Shown here: piece by piece, positions 8,556 to 17,292 of the stretch | Layout of the letters: every line of letters begins with the position of its first letter | How positions within the stretch are numbered: position 1 is the first letter of the stretch | Origin: Bacillus pumilus | Lineage (GTDB): Bacteria > Bacillota > Bacilli > Bacillales > Bacillaceae | DNA length: 64,000 nt | Reading direction: 5' to 3' | Assembly: GCF_024498355.1 (NCBI RefSeq) | Contig: NZ_CP101833.1 | Coordinates: 1,159,001-1,223,000 of the forward strand | Program-made: the position numbers and the translations under genes | The notes under the pieces: model-generated | The model's database searches: none | What the model was told of the DNA's origin: nothing | The model's input: the letters and a program-made list of their open reading frames with translations, nothing else

Positions 8556-8681
8556 ATGAGTTGTTACGGTTACGGTGGCGGTTATGGCGGCGGATACGGC
8601 GGCGGCTATGGTTCAACATTTGTTCTTGTCGTCGTGTTGTTCATTCTTCTAATCATCGTTGGTGCTTCTTTCTTTAACTAA
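8556..8681 (+). CDS. yjcZ: YjcZ-family small sporulation membrane protein
   Basis: A 41-residue protein: a Tyr-Gly-Gly-Gly repeat head ([19 protein letters not shown]) followed by a single hydrophobic helix ([21 protein letters not shown]) and a terminal Asn. This is the hallmark layout of the YjcZ/YjcM/SscA-type small spore proteins, common in Bacillus near spoVIF. The SD (aggaggtg) is strong and a sigma-K promoter precedes it. Biochemical role unknown. Confidence 0.88.
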   Translation: MSCYGYGGGYGGGYGGGYGSTFVLVVVLFILLIIVGASFFN

Positions 8682-8760
8682 ACAGTAAGAAGGTGAGGGA
8701 AGCAATGGGGGAGCCTTTTGCTTTCCTTTCTCTTTGGTCAAACAAGGCCTTAGGATAGGC

Positions 8761-8787
8761 ACATATCTCGCCTATTTTCATATAGTA
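8761..8787 (+). promoter_or_regulatory. Sigma-K-type promoter of spoVIF
   Basis: AC (8761-8762), 16 bp, CATATAGTA (8779-8787): a full match to AC-N16-CATANNNTA, 32 nt before the spoVIF start. Sigma-K control of spoVIF is established in B. subtilis. Confidence 0.82.
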
Positions 8788-8819
8788 AGGTGATTACTCC
8801 ACAAAGAGGAGGCAAATGA

Positions 8820-9077
8820 ATGGATAATAAATTCTTTAAAAGCGTCGAAAATAAAACAGGTGTGAATATGAATGATGTCTTTAAGCTTGCAGGTTCATTG
8901 CAAAATGCCAATTTTAAAGATGAGGCGACTGTTCGAGGCGTCATTAAAAAAGTAGCGCAGCTTGCAAACAAACGTGTACCTAAAGAGATGGAAGACAAAA
9001 TCGTTCAATCGATTACAAGTGGGAAAGAAAAGCTTGATTTCAATACAATCGCTAAAATGATGAACAACAAAAAATAA
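8820..9077 (+). CDS. spoVIF: Sporulation-specific coat assembly factor SpoVIF
   Basis: An 85-residue protein, the usual SpoVIF (YjcC) length. Recognisable segments: FFKSVENKTGVNMNDVFKLAGSLQ, ATVRGVIKKVAQLANKRVPKEMEDKIVQSI and a C-terminal FNTIAKMM. In B. subtilis it acts in the mother cell with GerE to permit normal coat assembly and spore resistance. The SD (agaggaggc) is followed by ATG at 8820. A clean sigma-K promoter precedes it. Confidence 0.93.
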   Translation: MDNKFFKSVENKTGVNMNDVFKLAGSLQNANFKDEATVRGVIKKVAQLANKRVPKEMEDKIVQSITSGKEKLDFNTIAKMMNNKK

Positions 9078-9115
9078 ACAACAGGCTCTCCGTTCAAAGG
9101 GGGGCCTGTTGTTTT
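9076..9115. terminator. Bidirectional terminator between spoVIF and yjcD
   Basis: An 11-bp stem (aaacaacaggc / gcctgttgttt) with flanking A- and T-runs between convergent genes. Confidence 0.92.
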
Positions 9116-9123
9116 TGTGTGAA

Positions 9124-11409
9124 TCATTCACGATTTTTCTTTAGAAGAGGGTACAAAAAGCGAGAACGATGAGCGGTTTTCCCTCTTCTAAATGATGGAA
9201 CAGATAAATAGAGAGATTGTTCTGCTCTTGTCATAGCAACATATAATAAGCGCCGCTCTTCTTCAATAGCTTCCTCATCACCGCTTCTCAGTTCATCAAG
9301 TGAGAAATCATGGGGCAGTGCCCCGTCGACCACACAAGTGATGTACACCGTTTGGAATTCAAGTCCTTTTGCACGGTGAATCGTCATGAGCTGAACACCT
9401 GGTTCATCTGTTTTTTCCTTTTCAGCAGACTTCATGTGTTCGGCATGTGCGAGAAAGGCTTCAATTGTTTCAAAGCGTTTTGCAGCTGTTTTCACATCAC
9501 GTACATCATCTGCCCCTTTTTCAAGCACATTCGTATCGTTCACACGTTTTTTTAAGTAATCACCAAGTCCCATCTTTTGTTCAATAAACGCCACAGCGTC
9601 AGACGGCTTTAACGTTCGTAAGGTTCGGAACAGGGGAACGATCGATTGGAGCTTTTTACGCTGAAACGGCTGAATGTCTGTTAGTTTTCCAAGGGCGTCT
9701 ACCATTGAACAATCCTCCGTGATGGTCAGCGCCTTCAGGGTGTTCAGTGTCTGCTGCTTTAAAAAGAAGACCGGCAGCAGCTGTTTCATTGCAGCCACAT
9801 CATCTGCATCCTGACTTAAAGAAAGAAAGGCGAGCAGCACTCGAACAATTCGTCTGCTGTAAAAGGCTTTCACGCCAGCATCTGTCTCATACGGAATCGC
9901 CGATTGATGCAGCCGCTCATAAATGGCGCGTCCTCCCGTATTGGTTCTAAACAGCACGCAGACATCATTCGGCTTTGCTCCGTTTTTAATTTTTTCCTGA
10001 ATATCTGCCACAATCATGGTCGCTTCCTCTTCCTCGTCATATGGATAAAAGAGAGTGGGAGGGATTTTCTCCGCACGAACAGCTTTTAACGTCTTCGCGT
10101 AACGATGCTGGTTCCTTTTAATAATGGCATCTGCACTTGCGACAATTGTATGGTGAGAACGATAATTCGCATGTAAATGGACGATCTGAGCTGAAGGATA
10201 GTCCCGTTTGAATTCAAGAATGAAAGCAGGGTTGCTGCCCCTAAAGGCATAAATGGCTTGATCATCATCACCTACACAAAATAGCTGCTCTGATTCTCCG
10301 GCTAAAAGCTGAATCAACTGATATTGAACCGGATTAATATCCTGAAATTCATCAACTAAAATATATTTGAATCGTTCTTGATATCGTTTGAGAAGTTCAG
10401 GCTGTTCCGTCAGCATGTGTAAGCAGGCAATGGCCATGTCATCAAAGTCAAATTGCTGATGGTCCCGTTTCTGCTGTTCATACGATTGATAGATCGTCCA
10501 GATTTTTTTGTCCTTTTCATCTTTTAGCTCAGGAAGTTCGCCTGGTAAACAGGCATTTTTCCAATAGCCGATCGATTGTAACACTTGATCGGTAGGGTAG
10601 TCCTTCTCATCAAGTCCTTCATTCATGATTGCTTTCCGAAGGTACTGTTCCTTTTGCCAGTCGAACTTGATCAGGTGCTGGCCGTTCCATCTGTTTGGAT
10701 CATCTTGAAGCAGCATTTTATAAAAAAGACTGTGGAAGGTGCCCGTCACGACTTGGTTCGCTTGTGATGGATGAAGCTGGTATTGCTTGCGCAGTCTTTC
10801 TTTCATTTCACTGCTGGCTTTTGTAGTGAAAGTGACGAGTAATATATGGTGAGCAGGAATTTGATGGCGTGAGATCAGATAAGCCGCTCTAGCCGTCAGC
10901 ACCCTTGTTTTCCCGCTTCCGGCACCAGCCAGAACAAGCATTGGACCATCTTTATGTGTGACAGCTTGAAGCTGCGGCGCGCTAAAGGTGATTTGAGGAA
11001 AAAGGTCAATGGTATGTACTTGTTCATTCTCTTCTAAATGTAAGGCTTCGCTAAATTGAATCGACCTTGGTTCCTGCCAATCATACGATTCCTTTGTTTG
11101 CGAGATGACCTGTTTGCCAGTTGGAAAACGGAAGCTGCCAAGTTCTTTGTAGGAAGCACTTTCCTCTGGTTCTTTCTTTTTTTTCATGTTGTCTTCTTGT
11201 TCTTCTGCTTTTTCGCACATCTCTTGCTGAGACGTTTGCTTATGAATAAAGGCAGGCTCTTCATGTATATTTAATCTGAAAAAGACGGGTTGTCCGCAAT
11301 ATGGGCAAGATAAGTGCCCTTTTTTCCCCTCATCATGGAGGAATTGATAATGTTCTCTCGAATACGTATGTAATGAGATCGTTCGATCATGTCGTCGTGC
11401 GCAATTCAA
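9124..11409 (-). CDS. yjcD: UvrD/Rep-family superfamily I DNA helicase YjcD
   Basis: A 761-residue ATP-dependent 3'-5' helicase-like protein. Helicase motifs run in order: Walker A AGAGSGKTRVL (about residue 165), TFTTKASSEMKERL (Ia), DEFQD (II), GDDDQAIYAFRGS (III), MTIHRAKGLEFQ (V) and LLYVAMTRA (VI). An N-terminal extension of about 130 residues holds a CPYC...H element that could bind zinc and is unlike PcrA. The start is read as TTG at 11409 because ggagg lies 6-7 nt upstream. Function in B. subtilis is not established; a repair role is inference. Confidence 0.92.
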   Translation of the reverse strand: MNCARRHDRTISLHTYSREHYQFLHDEGKKGHLSCPYCGQPVFFRLNIHEEPAFIHKQTSQQEMCEKAEEQEDNMKKKKEPEESASYKELGSFRFPTGKQVISQTKESYDWQEPRSIQFSEALHLEENEQVHTIDLFPQITFSAPQLQAVTHKDGPMLVLAGAGSGKTRVLTARAAYLISRHQIPAHHILLVTFTTKASSEMKERLRKQYQLHPSQANQVVTGTFHSLFYKMLLQDDPNRWNGQHLIKFDWQKEQYLRKAIMNEGLDEKDYPTDQVLQSIGYWKNACLPGELPELKDEKDKKIWTIYQSYEQQKRDHQQFDFDDMAIACLHMLTEQPELLKRYQERFKYILVDEFQDINPVQYQLIQLLAGESEQLFCVGDDDQAIYAFRGSNPAFILEFKRDYPSAQIVHLHANYRSHHTIVASADAIIKRNQHRYAKTLKAVRAEKIPPTLFYPYDEEEEATMIVADIQEKIKNGAKPNDVCVLFRTNTGGRAIYERLHQSAIPYETDAGVKAFYSRRIVRVLLAFLSLSQDADDVAAMKQLLPVFFLKQQTLNTLKALTITEDCSMVDALGKLTDIQPFQRKKLQSIVPLFRTLRTLKPSDAVAFIEQKMGLGDYLKKRVNDTNVLEKGADDVRDVKTAAKRFETIEAFLAHAEHMKSAEKEKTDEPGVQLMTIHRAKGLEFQTVYITCVVDGALPHDFSLDELRSGDEEAIEEERRLLYVAMTRAEQSLYLSVPSFRRGKTAHRSRFLYPLLKKNRE

Positions 11410-11535
11410 AGCTAGTCCTCCAATAGTCAATCAATCTTTAAAAGAAACAAATCTAATCATATCAAATGAAGCGTGTTTCAAACAGTCATATTTAGGGAAT
11501 AGTAGAATAGAAGAGAAGCAAAGGAGGCGTTCTTG

Positions 11536-11793
11536 ATGGGATATATAGCCCCGATTCAGCCGGATCTGTATTTTCAATATATCAATCGTCCTGCTCCTCA
11601 GGATAAAGAAGACTATGCGAAAGTGACAGAGGTCACTCGCACCTTTCATGACAAGGTATACAGAGAGCTGGAGAAAAAAGAGGACTTAGTGACAGAAGCA
11701 GAAACGAAAGTACAGCAAAAAAAGCGGGAACGCTTTGTACGAGATATGTTTATGGAGGAAGGAAAGGGCATTCATATCAATGCGTATATATAA
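11536..11793 (+). CDS. Small conserved hypothetical protein (yjcE position)
   Basis: An 85-residue charged, probably helical protein: MGYIAPIQPDLYFQYINRPAP, then KVTEVTRTFHDKVYRELEKKEDLVTEAETKVQQKKRERFVRDMFMEEGKGIHINAYI. The last segment resembles the ends of small YlqC/YtpR-type Bacillus helical proteins, but I cannot name a family. It has an excellent SD (aaaggagg, 8 nt before ATG at 11536). It is divergent from yjcD and convergent with yjcF, and occupies the place of yjcE in B. subtilis. Confidence 0.75.
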   Translation: MGYIAPIQPDLYFQYINRPAPQDKEDYAKVTEVTRTFHDKVYRELEKKEDLVTEAETKVQQKKRERFVRDMFMEEGKGIHINAYI

Positions 11794-11836
11794 ATGATTG
11801 CGCTTTCTTACCTTGACGAACGATAATGAATAATGA

Positions 11837-11868
11837 AAAGCCAGAGCATCCATGATGCCTTGGCTTTT
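11837..11868. terminator. Terminator between the 85-residue gene and yjcF
   Basis: A 15-bp imperfect stem (aaaagccagagcatc / gatgccttggctttt, two mismatches) between convergent genes. Confidence 0.75.
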
Positions 11869-11876
11869 CTCTTTGA

Positions 11877-12311
11877 TCAAACAGATAGTGTTTTTGTCAT
11901 TTTGACATGTGTGATACCCGCTTCTTCAAATGGTTCAGAAACGGCTTTGTAGCCTTTCTTTTCGTAGAAAGGAAGAGCTTGGACTTGTGCATGCATAACA
12001 GCTTCCTTCGCTCCCTTGGAAGCGGCCTCTGTTTCTAGCGCCTCTAGTAGTTTGTGACCAAGGCCAAAAGAGCGCGCCTCTTTTAGCACACAAATCCGTT
12101 CAAGCTTTGCCTTGGGACCTTCAATCATACGCAGTCTAGCGGCTGCCTGCGGCTGATTGTCATCGTTATAAATGACAAAATGGGTGGCTTCGTCTTCTAG
12201 TTCATCAATTTCGATCTCTAAAGGAACTTCTTGTTCTTTTACGAACACTTCTTTTCGAACGTAATATGCATCTTCTCGTTGTGTTTGTGCTTTTGCGATG
12301 ACTGTTTTCAA
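11877..12311 (-). CDS. yjcF: GNAT-family N-acetyltransferase YjcF
   Basis: A 144-residue GNAT of the ElaA/YjcF type: the N-terminal YYVRKEVFVKEQEVPLEIEIDELEDEATHFV is characteristic, followed by LERICVLKEARSFGLGHKLLEALE (acetyl-CoA pyrophosphate loop, around residues 70-93) and LPFYEKKGYKAVSEPFEEAGITHVKM near the C-terminus. Acceptor substrate unknown. It ends 6 nt from yjcG and the order yjcF-yjcG-yjcH matches B. subtilis. Confidence 0.92.
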   Translation of the reverse strand: MKTVIAKAQTQREDAYYVRKEVFVKEQEVPLEIEIDELEDEATHFVIYNDDNQPQAAARLRMIEGPKAKLERICVLKEARSFGLGHKLLEALETEAASKGAKEAVMHAQVQALPFYEKKGYKAVSEPFEEAGITHVKMTKTLSV

Positions 12312-12317
12312 ATGTCT

Positions 12318-12830
12318 TTATCCCTCTCCTAAAATAAATGTTTCATAAACGGTCCAAGATCCATTCTCTAATTGATATAAAAGATGGAAGCGGTCAACCG
12401 TTTCTTCATGATCAATCTTTCTCAGCTTTAATGTGCCAAGTACGTCTGAATGCTCATCATCTGATAATGTTTGAGCCACTGTTACATGCGGAACAAATGC
12501 ATATTCCGGTGTGCCAGCAAGTGAGTCAGTGTACAATTTTTCATTTAGACCCATTAAGTCCTCGTTCGGTTCTACTTTCATATAAATGACGTTGTTTACA
12601 GGAGCGAATGAACTGAATTTTTTAATACGTAAGGTAATGGGAGAAGCATTTTTTGCATACTCTCGCAAGGTTGAAACGATCTCAGCTGCTTCTAGATCCG
12701 TTAATTCAAAAGGTGTTCTTAATGTTAAATGAGGCGGTATGAGTGCATAGTTCGGATCATAACGTTTCCGATAAGAGTTCGCAATATCTTGCAATTTTTT
12801 TGATGGAAATATAACAACTCCGTATTTCAT
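12318..12830 (-). CDS. yjcG: 2H phosphoesterase / 2'-5' RNA ligase-like protein YjcG
   Basis: A 170-residue member of the 2H superfamily with both catalytic HxT motifs: HLTL (about residue 35) and HVTV (about residue 116). Flanking conserved text: [26 protein letters not shown] and [18 protein letters not shown]. The structure of the B. subtilis homologue is known but its substrate is not. Two ATG codons are adjacent; the second is better spaced from aggaggg, so it is used. It is cotranscribed with yjcF. Confidence 0.92.
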   Translation of the reverse strand: MKYGVVIFPSKKLQDIANSYRKRYDPNYALIPPHLTLRTPFELTDLEAAEIVSTLREYAKNASPITLRIKKFSSFAPVNNVIYMKVEPNEDLMGLNEKLYTDSLAGTPEYAFVPHVTVAQTLSDDEHSDVLGTLKLRKIDHEETVDRFHLLYQLENGSWTVYETFILGEG

Positions 12831-12882
12831 CATGTTCCCTCCTGATTAAGAAAGTATTTATTATTGTTTATTATAACAAAAT

Positions 12883-13623
12883 TCAGTTGATTAACGAATA
12901 TGGGAGCATTCTTTTTAACGAAGGGGCAATGAGTGGCTGCCAAAACGTCCATTTATGATCCCCTTCGAATGTCTCAAATAAATAATCCGCACCAGACTGT
13001 TCAAGAAGGGCCTTTAAGTCTGCGTTCGGTTTGATAAAATCAAGCACTTGGCCATCTGTTGTTTTCACAGCCGTTTCTTCCGATCCAATTTGATGGATAA
13101 TGGCATAATGAGAAAGTGCTGTTGACTGTTTGACGGCTTCTAAGACCGACTCATCAACATATGGAGACTGCAAAATCAGCCCGCCAAATAAAGAAGGATA
13201 ATCAATGGCTGTCATGAGTGAAATCGTAGCGCCTAGTGAATCACCAATGAACGTACGTCCTGACCCAATTTGATACGTTGGATAGTGTTCATCAATATAA
13301 GGGACAAGTTCATTTGCCAAAAAGCGTTTATACGCCTCAAACTTTGTGCCATCTGGATGATACGTATCTCGCCTTTCAGTGACATTTTCGTAAGGAACAC
13401 CAATGATAATCGAGCGTTCTATTTCTTTATTTTGCATCAATTCTTCCGCCTGTCTGCCTATTTTACCTAAGCGGAAATAATCATGACCATCTTGTGCAAT
13501 GATGACATGATATGTATAAAGTGGGGAGTAATTGACTGGCAAATAGATTAAAACGGTCATGTCCGTCCCAAGTTCTTTTGACTGTAAGGTTTCTTCTTGA
13601 ATGATTCCTGTTTTCTTCACCAT
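12883..13623 (-). CDS. yjcH: Putative esterase, alpha/beta hydrolase (YjcH)
   Basis: A 246-residue IroE/Fes-like esterase of the D-class alpha/beta-hydrolase fold. The N-terminal half has YLPVNYSPLYTYHVIIAQDGHDYF, the nucleophile elbow is GDSLGA (Ser about residue 129), and the histidine is in FEGDHKWTFWQP near residue 225. It is probably cytosolic (no signal peptide). The SD ggagg is 8 nt before the ATG. It is the first gene of yjcH-yjcG-yjcF. Substrate not established; homologues are enterochelin-esterase-like. Confidence 0.88.
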   Translation of the reverse strand: MVKKTGIIQEETLQSKELGTDMTVLIYLPVNYSPLYTYHVIIAQDGHDYFRLGKIGRQAEELMQNKEIERSIIIGVPYENVTERRDTYHPDGTKFEAYKRFLANELVPYIDEHYPTYQIGSGRTFIGDSLGATISLMTAIDYPSLFGGLILQSPYVDESVLEAVKQSTALSHYAIIHQIGSEETAVKTTDGQVLDFIKPNADLKALLEQSGADYLFETFEGDHKWTFWQPLIAPSLKRMLPYSLIN

Positions 13624-13785
13624 AATCCATTCCTCCAGCTAACCAAATTCATCACAAGTGAAACGTTTCCATTCATTGTAACATGAAAGACAGCGTTGTT
13701 CCTATATGCTAACATGCAATCAAATCGGCTGACATCCATTCTATTATAAAATACAGAAAATTTTAATTAATCATTACAATTCCCC

Positions 13786-13814
13786 TTGAAAAATGAGTTT
13801 TAATACGTTACAGT
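13786..13814 (+). promoter_or_regulatory. Promoter of the metI-metC operon
   Basis: TTGAAA (13786-13791), 17 bp, TACAGT (13809-13814), about 30 nt before the SAM riboswitch aptamer. Confidence 0.75.
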
Positions 13815-13844
13815 ATTAAGAATTAGAACAGACAGACAACACAT

Positions 13845-14005
13845 TCTTATCGTGAGAGGTGGAGGGACTGGCCCTTTGAAACCTCAGCAACCGGTATGCA
13901 TCACGTCACGTGATGTACCAAGGTGCTAAATCCAGCAAGCAGCTTTTTTGCTTGGAAGATAAGAGGAAGCGATTAAACCCCTTCTTCTTATGAAGAAGGG
14001 GTTTT
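13845..14005 (+). ncRNA. SAM-I (S-box) riboswitch with terminator
   Basis: The S-box core is clear: P1 cttatc (13845-13850) with gataag (13958-13963), the conserved GAGAGGTGGAGGGACTGGCCC, then GAAACCTCAGCAACC, a P3 arm and AAGGTGCTAAATCC. A transcription terminator follows (aaaccccttctt / aagaaggggttt, 13975-14005). SAM binding stabilises the aptamer and the terminator, repressing metI-metC. The order is promoter, aptamer, terminator, metI. Confidence 0.97.
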
Positions 14006-14042
14006 CTGTTTTGAAATCAGATTTTACTTAGGATGGTGTCAA

Positions 14043-15161
14043 ATGACAGAACATGTGGAAACGAAATTAGCGCAAATTGGAAACCGAAGCGAAGAGGCGA
14101 CTGGCACAGTCAGTCCTCCCGTTTATCTTTCAACAGCATACAGACATAGAGGCATAGGTGAATCAACAGGGTTTGATTACATTCGAACGAAAAACCCAAC
14201 AAGACAGCTTGTAGAGGATGCGATTGCTTCACTCGAAGAAGGGACGGCCGGTTTTGCCTTCAGTTCGGGAATGGCAGCGATCCAAACGATCATGGCTCTA
14301 TTTGAGAGCGGAGATGAACTCATTGTCTCATCAGACCTATATGGCGGAACATACCGTTTGTTTGAAAACGAATGGAAAAAATACGGCTTGCGTTTTCTTT
14401 ATGATGATTTTTCAGATGAAGACTGTTTACGCTCTAAAATCACGCCAAACACAAAAGCCATCTTTATTGAAACACCGACAAATCCACTCATGCAGGAAGC
14501 GGATATTCAAAAAATAGCGAAGATTGCAAAAGAGCATGACGCTTTGGTCATTGTCGACAACACCTTTTACACCCCAGTCTTGCAAAAGCCGATTACGCTT
14601 GGAGCGGACATTGTCATTCATAGCGCAACCAAATATCTAGGCGGACACAACGACGTCCTTGCCGGGCTTGTGGTCACAAAAGGAGAGCAGCTATCTGAAG
14701 ACATGTTCCAGCATCAAAACGCTATCGGAGCGGTCCTATCTCCATTTGACTCATGGCTTTTAATGAGAGGAATGAAAACATTGGCCCTTAGAATGCGTCA
14801 GCATGAGGCAAATGCGATGGAGTTAGCGGATTTTTTAGAGGAGCAGCCTGAAATTCAAGATGTTCTTTACCCAGGCAAGGGAGGAATGCTGTCATTTCGT
14901 GTAGCCAAAGAGGACTGGGTCAATCCATTTTTAAAGCAGCTGAAAACGATTTGTTTTGCTGAAAGTCTTGGTGGAATCGAAAGCTTCATTACGTATCCTG
15001 CCACGCAAACGCACATGGACATTCCAGAAGAGATTCGCATAGCAAACGGTGTGTGTAACAAACTGCTCCGTTTCTCTGTTGGGATTGAGCATGTGGATGA
15101 CCTGAAAGCTGATCTGAAACAGTCATTATCACAAGTAAAAGAGGAGGTACATGCCAAATGA
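14043..15161 (+). CDS. metI: Cystathionine gamma-synthase / O-acetylhomoserine thiolyase MetI
   Basis: A 372-residue PLP enzyme of the Cys/Met metabolism family. Signature: YIRTKNPTRQLVEDAIASLEEG, AFSSGMAAIQ, ETPTNPLMQEADI, and the PLP lysine in IHSATKYLGGHNDVLAG (around residue 195). It makes cystathionine (or homocysteine with sulfide) from O-acetylhomoserine in methionine synthesis. Its stop overlaps the metC start by 4 nt. It is controlled by the SAM-I riboswitch in front. Confidence 0.95.
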   Translation: MTEHVETKLAQIGNRSEEATGTVSPPVYLSTAYRHRGIGESTGFDYIRTKNPTRQLVEDAIASLEEGTAGFAFSSGMAAIQTIMALFESGDELIVSSDLYGGTYRLFENEWKKYGLRFLYDDFSDEDCLRSKITPNTKAIFIETPTNPLMQEADIQKIAKIAKEHDALVIVDNTFYTPVLQKPITLGADIVIHSATKYLGGHNDVLAGLVVTKGEQLSEDMFQHQNAIGAVLSPFDSWLLMRGMKTLALRMRQHEANAMELADFLEEQPEIQDVLYPGKGGMLSFRVAKEDWVNPFLKQLKTICFAESLGGIESFITYPATQTHMDIPEEIRIANGVCNKLLRFSVGIEHVDDLKADLKQSLSQVKEEVHAK

Positions 15162-16336
15162 CCACACACGATTGGACACTCGAAACAAAACTTGTTCATA
15201 ATGCGTTTAAAACAGACCGTTCAACAGGTGCAGTCAGTGTGCCGATTCAGCATGCGTCCACGTTTCATCAAAGCAGCTTTGATGAATTTGGCCAATATGA
15301 CTATTCCAGATCAGGAACTCCTACACGTCAAGCATTAGAGGATACCATTGCAGCGTTAGAAGGAGGAACAAGAGGGCTTGCCTTTGCGTCAGGCATGGCG
15401 GCCATTTCAACCGCTTTTCTTCTTTTATCAAAGGGAGATCACGTCCTTGTCACAAGAGATGTGTACGGCGGAACATTCCGTATGATCACGCAAGTCCTTT
15501 CGAGATTTGGCATTGAGCATACCTTCGTGGACATGACGGATTTGAATGAAGTCAAACAAGGTATTCAATCGAATACGAAGGTCATTTATATGGAAACACC
15601 GTCAAACCCTACACTGGGGATTACGGATATTGAAGGCGTCGTCCAGCTTGCAAAAGAGCATGACTGTCTGACCTTCTTAGATAATACGTTTTTAACGCCT
15701 GCTCTCCAGCGGCCGCTAGACCTTGGCGTTGATGTTGTGCTGCACAGCGCAACGAAATTTTTAAGCGGCCACAGTGATGTGCTGTCTGGTTTAGCGGTGG
15801 TCAAAGACGAAAAGCTGGGAGAGGAACTATATTCTCTGCAAAACTCTTTCGGTGCGGTCCTGGGCGTGCAGGATTGCTGGCTCGTGCTAAGAGGGTTAAA
15901 AACCCTTCAGGTCAGATTAGAAAAAGCAAGTCAAACCGCATTAGAACTAGCTTCGTTCCTCAAAGAACATCCTGCGGTGAAAAAAGTATACTACCCAGGC
16001 TTAGATGACCATCCAGGGGCGGACATTCAGCGAAAGCAGGCAAGCGGAGCTGGAGCAGTCCTCTCATTTGAACTAGAAAACCAAGCGGCTGTAAAAGAAT
16101 TGGTCGAGGGCGTCACATTACCTGTATTCGCCGTCAGCCTCGGCGCTGTCGAATCCATTCTGTCCTACCCGGCCAAAATGTCACATGCCGCTATGCCAAA
16201 AGAAGAAAGAGAAAAAAGAGGCATCACGGATGGATTGCTGCGATTAAGTGTCGGGGTCGAAAATGGAGAAGACCTCAAACGCGACTTCAAACAAGCGCTC
16301 GATCAACTAAAGCCCGTCCTTGTGAACCAGTCATAA
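15158..16336 (+). CDS. metC: Cystathionine beta-lyase MetC
   Basis: A 392-residue paralogue of MetI that cleaves cystathionine to homocysteine, pyruvate and ammonia. Features: YDYSRSGTPTRQALEDTIAALEGG, AFASGMAAIS, METPSNPTLGITDI, and PLP lysine in LHSATKFLSGHSDVLSG. The ATGA overlap with metI gives coupled translation. An SD (gaggagg) lies inside the end of metI. A terminator follows. Confidence 0.95.
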   Translation: MTTHDWTLETKLVHNAFKTDRSTGAVSVPIQHASTFHQSSFDEFGQYDYSRSGTPTRQALEDTIAALEGGTRGLAFASGMAAISTAFLLLSKGDHVLVTRDVYGGTFRMITQVLSRFGIEHTFVDMTDLNEVKQGIQSNTKVIYMETPSNPTLGITDIEGVVQLAKEHDCLTFLDNTFLTPALQRPLDLGVDVVLHSATKFLSGHSDVLSGLAVVKDEKLGEELYSLQNSFGAVLGVQDCWLVLRGLKTLQVRLEKASQTALELASFLKEHPAVKKVYYPGLDDHPGADIQRKQASGAGAVLSFELENQAAVKELVEGVTLPVFAVSLGAVESILSYPAKMSHAAMPKEEREKRGITDGLLRLSVGVENGEDLKRDFKQALDQLKPVLVNQS

Positions 16337-16346
16337 ATGAAGTGGG

Positions 16347-16376
16347 AAAAAAGCCGGCTCCTGAATCCGGCTTTTT
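16347..16376 (+). terminator. metIC terminator
   Basis: A 9-bp stem (aaaagccgg / ccggctttt) followed by a T-run. Confidence 0.92.
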
Positions 16377-16468
16377 GGCCTTTTTTGAACAAAACCATTG
16401 ACGCTCTGTATATATGGTTATATAATAGAGACTGTCAGTGCAGAAAGCCCAGAACTGATACATAACCC

Positions 16469-16541
16469 GATTCCGTAGCTCAGCTGGGAGAGCGCTACCT
16501 TGACAGGGTAGAGGTCGCTGGTTCGAGCCCAGTCGGAATCA
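16469..16541 (+). tRNA. tRNA-Val(GAC)
   Basis: A 73-nt cloverleaf: acceptor GATTCCG pairs with CGGAATC, D-arm GCTC-AGCTGGGA-GAGC, anticodon stem CTACC/GGTAG around TTGACAG (anticodon GAC, reading GUC valine), and T-arm CTGG-TTCGAGC-CCAG. CCA is not encoded (A then TC). It stands alone at the boundary between the conserved metIC block and an accessory region with phage-like debris. Confidence 0.96.
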
Positions 16542-16548
16542 TCGTTGA

Positions 16549-16573
16549 AACCCTTGCCTAGCAAGGGTTTTTT
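16549..16573 (+). terminator. tRNA-Val terminator
   Basis: A 9-bp stem (aacccttgc / gcaagggtt) with a 3-nt loop and six T, 8 nt after the tRNA. Confidence 0.93.
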
Positions 16574-16610
16574 GTTTTTCTGATAACGAATATTTGTTCT
16601 GTTTCTTTTG

Positions 16611-16633
16611 ATTGGGGACGAATTGGGGACGAA
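16611..16633. repeat. 11-bp tandem repeat ATTGGGGACGA
   Basis: Two tandem copies of ATTGGGGACGA about 70 nt downstream of the tRNA. Possibly the end of a lost integrase gene or part of an attachment region; that reading is inference. Confidence 0.55.
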
Positions 16634-16686
16634 CTTTATCCACCAGATTGTTTCTCAGTATTTTTAGGATCAAAACGACTAAAGTG

Positions 16687-16924
16687 TTCAACTTACCATC
16701 TGGCATCGTTAAAGTGACCGAGCCTTTGACAAGGGGTGCTAGAGTAAAAGCTCTACAGGAAGCACTGTCTGCTGTATTTTTCTATCCTGAAAAGGAAGCC
16801 AAAAACAATGGGATAGACGGCTACTTTGGACCAAAAACAGAAAATGCGGTCCCAGCTCATGCATGGGCTTAGCGCTGATGGTATCTATGGTCCGAAGACA
16901 AAAGCAACTCTTCAAAAAGCATAG
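16687..16924 (+). pseudogene. Relic of a phage-type amidase: peptidoglycan-binding domain
   Basis: The frame FNLPSGIVKVTEPLTRGARVKALQEAL..VFFYPEKE..NGIDGYFGPKTENAV is the PG_binding_1 domain seen at the C-terminus of XlyA (40.3 kb in this window; compare LPDGILKVTSPLTKGEHVRLVQKAL). After ENAV a small deletion shifts the frame; the domain resumes as QLMHGLSADGIYGPKTKATLQKA and stops at 16922. There is no catalytic domain upstream. It is the tail of an endolysin left at the tRNA-Val boundary. Confidence 0.85.
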
Positions 16925-17039
16925 AAATAATTAAATCCACTGTCCTTTATTGGATAGGGATTTTTTGTGTTTTAATAGGGAAAAAGTTAGTTATAAGGTT
17001 AGGTGAAACGTGATATGGTTGTAAAAAGGAGGTAATATG

Positions 17040-17215
17040 ATGACATTTAAAAAAGCGTCAATATAGGTTATTTTGTTTTGCTTTTATCTTTTATTGTCGT
17101 ATATTTCTTGCTTCCAGTCGATCAAATATTTACTGCAATCATCATCCTAACCGTACTATTTGGAGTATATCAATTTGTGATTTTCAAAAAACTAAAAGAA
17201 CAAAAACAGCAATAA
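17040..17215 (+). pseudogene. Small membrane protein gene with a one-base frameshift
   Basis: A perfect SD (aaaaggaggt, 17025-17033) precedes ATG-ATG, but the frame stops after eight codons. Adding one A to the A6 run restores a 58-residue protein: MTFKKSVNIGYFVLLLSFIVV..., with two hydrophobic helices and a KKLKEQKQQ tail ending at 17215. So this is a real small two-helix membrane protein broken by a homopolymer slip, or a sequencing error. Family unknown. Confidence 0.65.
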
Positions 17216-17292
17216 AAGACACCCTAGTCTGCATTAGAATGGGGCTATTTTTTTTCAACCAGTTCCACACATATACACTTTTCCTGGAGAAC

